A stretch of 51,579 nucleotides of DNA from Cyanobacteria bacterium RUI128 (GTDB lineage Bacteria; Cyanobacteriota; Vampirovibrionia; Gastranaerophilales; Gastranaerophilaceae), in assembly GCA_024695725.1 (NCBI GenBank), contig JAILHQ010000006.1:1-51579 (forward strand). Direction: 5' to 3'. The translations under genes were made by a program, and so were the position numbers. Within the stretch, counting starts at the first letter, position 1. Each line of letters starts with the position of its first letter. The notes below the pieces were generated by a model that was given only the letters and a program-made list of their open reading frames with translations, was not told the DNA's origin and searched no databases. Shown here piece by piece: positions 49,366 to 51,579 of the stretch.

Positions 49366-51203
49366 TGAAAGATTTTTTAAAGGATATAAAGAGTAAAGTT
49401 TTGGTTTTTGATGGCGCGATGGGAACATCAATTTATTCTAAAGGTGTTTTTGTGAATGCTTGCTATGATGAGTTGAACATGACTAGACCTGATTTAATCT
49501 CTGAAATACATAAAGCCTATGTTGATGCGGGCGCTGACGTTATTCTGACAAATACGTTTGGTGCAAACTCGATAAAATTAAAGAAATACGGACTTGCAAA
49601 CAAATGTACCGATATCAACAGGGCAGGGGTTGAGATAGCGAAAAAAGCAGCAGGTGAAAATGTTTATGTTCTCGGGTCAGTCGGTTCAAGGCTTAAAATC
49701 GGTTCGATGATGACATCAGAGAACAAAGATGAGATAGAAAAAAGTTATGAAGAACAGTTATCAGCACTGAAGTCTGCAGGTGTTGACGGAATTATATTTG
49801 AAACCTTCTTTGATATTCAGGAATTGCTGTTAGGTGCAAAGATAGCTAAAAAATTAGAATTACCTGTCGTTGCTTCAATAACCCTGAGAAAAGAAATGGA
49901 AACTCCGAACGGGCTTGAAATCAAAAAAGCCGTAAAGCTGCTCGATAAGTCCGAGTATGTAGATGTTATAGGTCTGAATTGTTCAATTGGTCCTCACGCT
50001 ATGTTGAGTGCTGTCAAAAAGGTTATTGATATAATATCAAAACCGCTCGTTGTCCAGCCTAATGCGGGCTCTCCAAAGAAACTTGACGGCAGAATGATTT
50101 ATATGAACACTCCTGAGTATTTCACGACGTATTGTAAACACTATGTTGAACTTGGGGTAAAAGGTGTCGGTGGCTGCTGTGGAACAGACGAAACCCATAT
50201 TGCGGATATGGCAAAAGCAATTAAGGCTGTAAGCTCAACTAAAAAACATTTTGAAGTGGTTAATAAAAATGTGGTGGAAGAAAACGACATAATAGTTACT
50301 CCTACCGTTGAGAAAAGTAATTTTGCAAAGAAGTTGTTTTCAAATGAACACGCAACAACGATAGAAATAACTCCGCCAAGATCTATTGATTTATCTGAAG
50401 TTATTAAAAAAGTTGAAATGTGTAAGAAGGCCGGAATTGATGCAATAAATATTCCTGACGGCCCGAGAGCAAGCTCAAGAATATCACCTCTTGTGACGGC
50501 ATTAATGATAGAAAAACAAACAAGTATGGAAACCATTCTGCATTATTGCTGCAGGGACAGAAATCTTATAGGTATGCAGTCTGATTTGCTGGGCGGATTT
50601 GCAGGCGGTTTGAAAAATTATCTGATAATAACGGGAGATCCACCAAAGTTAGGGAATTATCCTGATGCTACGGCAGTCTTTGATGTTGATGCTGTAGGAC
50701 TTACAACAGTTGTGAATAATCTAAACCATGGTGTTGATATTGCGGGAAATGTTATTAATCCGCCGACTTCAATTCTTATTGGTGTAGGTGCAAATCCTTG
50801 TGCACTGGACATTGATAAAGAGATAAAGCATTTAGAAAACAAAATCAATGCAGGGGCAGAATACGTAATTACTCAGCCTGTGTTTGATACTGAGGCTTTA
50901 TTGCGGTTTATGGACAAGTTTGAGCAGGTAACTAAAAAGAGTCTGCCAATACCGCTTGTGGCAGGTATTTGGCCATTGGTTTCTTACAGAAATGCTATGT
51001 TCTTAAAGACTGAGGTGCCGGGCGTTGAGGTACCTGATTCCGTAATAGAACGTATGGAAAGGGCAAAAACAAAAGAGGACGGAATAAAAATCGGACTGGA
51101 AATAGCTGTTGAAATGAAAGAAAAGTTATCAACCTCAGTTCAGGGGTATCAGGTCAGTGCTCCGTTTGGAAAAGTTGACCTTGCAATTTCTGTGTTGAGT
51201 TAA
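49365..51203 (+). CDS. Homocysteine methyltransferase / methylene-THF reductase fusion
   Basis: The 612-aa bifunctional protein resembles B. subtilis YitJ. The N-terminal homocysteine S-methyltransferase barrel (about 1-290) has zinc ligands C206, C271 and C272 (GLNCSIGP, GGCCGTDETH). The C-terminal 5,10-methylenetetrahydrofolate reductase domain (about 325-610) has EITPPRS, IPDGPRASSR, ITGDPP and QPVFD motifs. The reductase makes the methyl-THF that metH consumes, and the overlapping start (TAATG) couples the two genes. The module therefore regenerates methionine from homocysteine. The N-terminal half duplicates the first domain of MetH and may be an alternative acceptor or channelling domain. 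Confidence 0.94.
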   Translation: MKDFLKDIKSKVLVFDGAMGTSIYSKGVFVNACYDELNMTRPDLISEIHKAYVDAGADVILTNTFGANSIKLKKYGLANKCTDINRAGVEIAKKAAGENVYVLGSVGSRLKIGSMMTSENKDEIEKSYEEQLSALKSAGVDGIIFETFFDIQELLLGAKIAKKLELPVVASITLRKEMETPNGLEIKKAVKLLDKSEYVDVIGLNCSIGPHAMLSAVKKVIDIISKPLVVQPNAGSPKKLDGRMIYMNTPEYFTTYCKHYVELGVKGVGGCCGTDETHIADMAKAIKAVSSTKKHFEVVNKNVVEENDIIVTPTVEKSNFAKKLFSNEHATTIEITPPRSIDLSEVIKKVEMCKKAGIDAINIPDGPRASSRISPLVTALMIEKQTSMETILHYCCRDRNLIGMQSDLLGGFAGGLKNYLIITGDPPKLGNYPDATAVFDVDAVGLTTVVNNLNHGVDIAGNVINPPTSILIGVGANPCALDIDKEIKHLENKINAGAEYVITQPVFDTEALLRFMDKFEQVTKKSLPIPLVAGIWPLVSYRNAMFLKTEVPGVEVPDSVIERMERAKTKEDGIKIGLEIAVEMKEKLSTSVQGYQVSAPFGKVDLAISVLS

Positions 51204-51244
51204 AGTATTAACCAATGTAACAATTTTTGAAATTTTGACATTTT

Positions 51245-51264
51245 TGTGTAAATTTTTGTAACAA
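51245..51264 (-). promoter_or_regulatory. HLR1-like element upstream of the terminal gene
   Basis: TGTGTAAATTTTTGTAACAA differs from the site at 9124-9143 by one base. On the minus strand it is GTTACAAA-AA-TTTACACA. It lies about 225 nt before ATG 51491, just downstream of a TTGACA (51235-51240). Confidence 0.5.
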
Positions 51265-51352
51265 AATTGCGGACAATCACGTTGAAATTCATCGTCATAC
51301 TAAGGATTAAGCCAAAGACTTTTTAAATGTGCAAAACACTTGTCACCACTGC

Positions 51353-51361
51353 ATTTACCCC
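51353..51361 (-). repeat. ATTTACCCC element
   Basis: This single intergenic copy of the dispersed 9-mer, preceded by GC as at 7991 and 14751, lies in the 287-bp gap before the last gene. Confidence 0.55.
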
Positions 51362-51386
51362 AAATATTAATGTTTGTAACGATATC

Positions 51387-51458
51387 GACGTGAACGTTAA
51401 AGTTTACGTCTATTAATGACGTAGATATAAACGTTATAACAATTGCCAATTCTGGCAA
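51387..51458. promoter_or_regulatory. Cluster of ACGT-centred palindromes before the terminal gene
   Basis: ACGT occurs at 51388, 51394, 51406, 51419 and 51431. Positions 51387-51410 form a 24-bp palindrome with 10 of 12 matched pairs, and 51417-51438 is a weaker one. A separate exact inverted repeat, TTGCCA-ATTC-TGGCAA, is at 51443-51458. This looks like an operator array for a dimeric regulator. It is the densest symmetrical DNA in the window. Confidence 0.5.
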
Positions 51459-51490
51459 AACCTAGGGAAAATAAAGGAAACAAACGAACT

Positions 51491-51579
51491 ATGGGTATGT
51501 CGTCATCACAAGCTAGATTATTGAATCTGACTGCAAGAATGCACCAGATTGAATACAAAGCTGCCAAACTGGAGGCTCA
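51491..51579 (+). CDS. Unknown protein, 3'-truncated by window edge
   Basis: Only the first 29 codons are visible (MGMSSSQARLLNLTARMHQI and on to KLEA). They predict one amphipathic helix rich in Leu, Ala, Arg and Gln, with no signal peptide. The start is ATG 51491, or possibly the second ATG at 51497; an AGGA lies 12 nt upstream, a long spacing. The 287-bp region before it carries an HLR1-like site and an ACGT palindrome array, so it is probably strongly regulated. I cannot name a family from this fragment. Confidence 0.65.
   Translation, partial: MGMSSSQARLLNLTARMHQIEYKAAKLEA

Overview
The window reads as a chromosomal segment of a cyanobacterial-lineage, non-photosynthetic bacterium, most likely a gut-type Melainabacteria/Vampirovibrionia (Gastranaerophilales-like). 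The strongest evidence is the RNA polymerase locus. The beta-prime subunit is split into rpoC1 (569 aa) and rpoC2 (1286 aa), and rpoC2 carries an insertion of about 600 residues after the trigger-loop motif, as in Cyanobacteria. A stand-alone single-domain DprA-like protein of the cyanobacterial type agrees with this. The DNA is AT-rich and densely packed. I see no photosynthesis genes, tRNA, rRNA, CRISPR array, insertion sequence or prophage. The taxonomic call is inference; the split rpoC is seen directly.

Layout. 1-7.9 kb: 3' part of rpoB, then rpoC1 and rpoC2, closed by a strong terminator. 8-13 kb: a GT9 glycosyltransferase, a small unknown protein, and a minus-strand group queE, ppiC, pepP-like peptidase and SpoU methyltransferase. 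13-20 kb: an unknown protein with two near-identical 55-residue repeats, then a tight six-gene minus-strand operon (GAF/HD-GYP protein, exported TPR protein, two NarL-type response regulators, pentapeptide-repeat protein, DnaJ-like co-chaperone) with no histidine kinase. 20-25.6 kb: an EF-hand protein, an ECF sigma/anti-sigma pair, a matrixin-like metalloprotease, a second GT9 with yjbQ, and a uridine-kinase-like P-loop protein. 25.6-36.3 kb: trxB, small exported proteins, a divergent kinase-fold protein, uvrD/pcrA, the DprA-like protein, a HEAT-like protein, a third GT9 and a tandem pair of exported paralogues. 36.4-51.2 kb: TPR proteins, a Xer recombinase, engB, GH57, ftsH, a small membrane protein, and a methionine module of truncated metH plus a homocysteine methyltransferase/MTHFR fusion. 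The window ends in the first 29 codons of an unknown gene.

Non-coding signals are the most novel part. (1) Six transcription-unit-leading genes have a TATAAT-like hexamer exactly 6 nt before the ATG and no Shine-Dalgarno sequence, which predicts leaderless mRNAs. (2) The 9-mer GGGGTAAAT/ATTTACCCC occurs at least 14 times, often as closely spaced pairs or triples, both between genes and inside genes; well under one is expected by chance. (3) Three small unknown genes share an upstream element that fits the cyanobacterial HLR1 (RpaB) pattern of paired TTACA repeats. (4) A TetR-type operator palindrome covers the -35 region of the third GT9 gene. (5) A perfect 17-bp hairpin separates rpoB from rpoC1. 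All coordinates and counts were made by eye.
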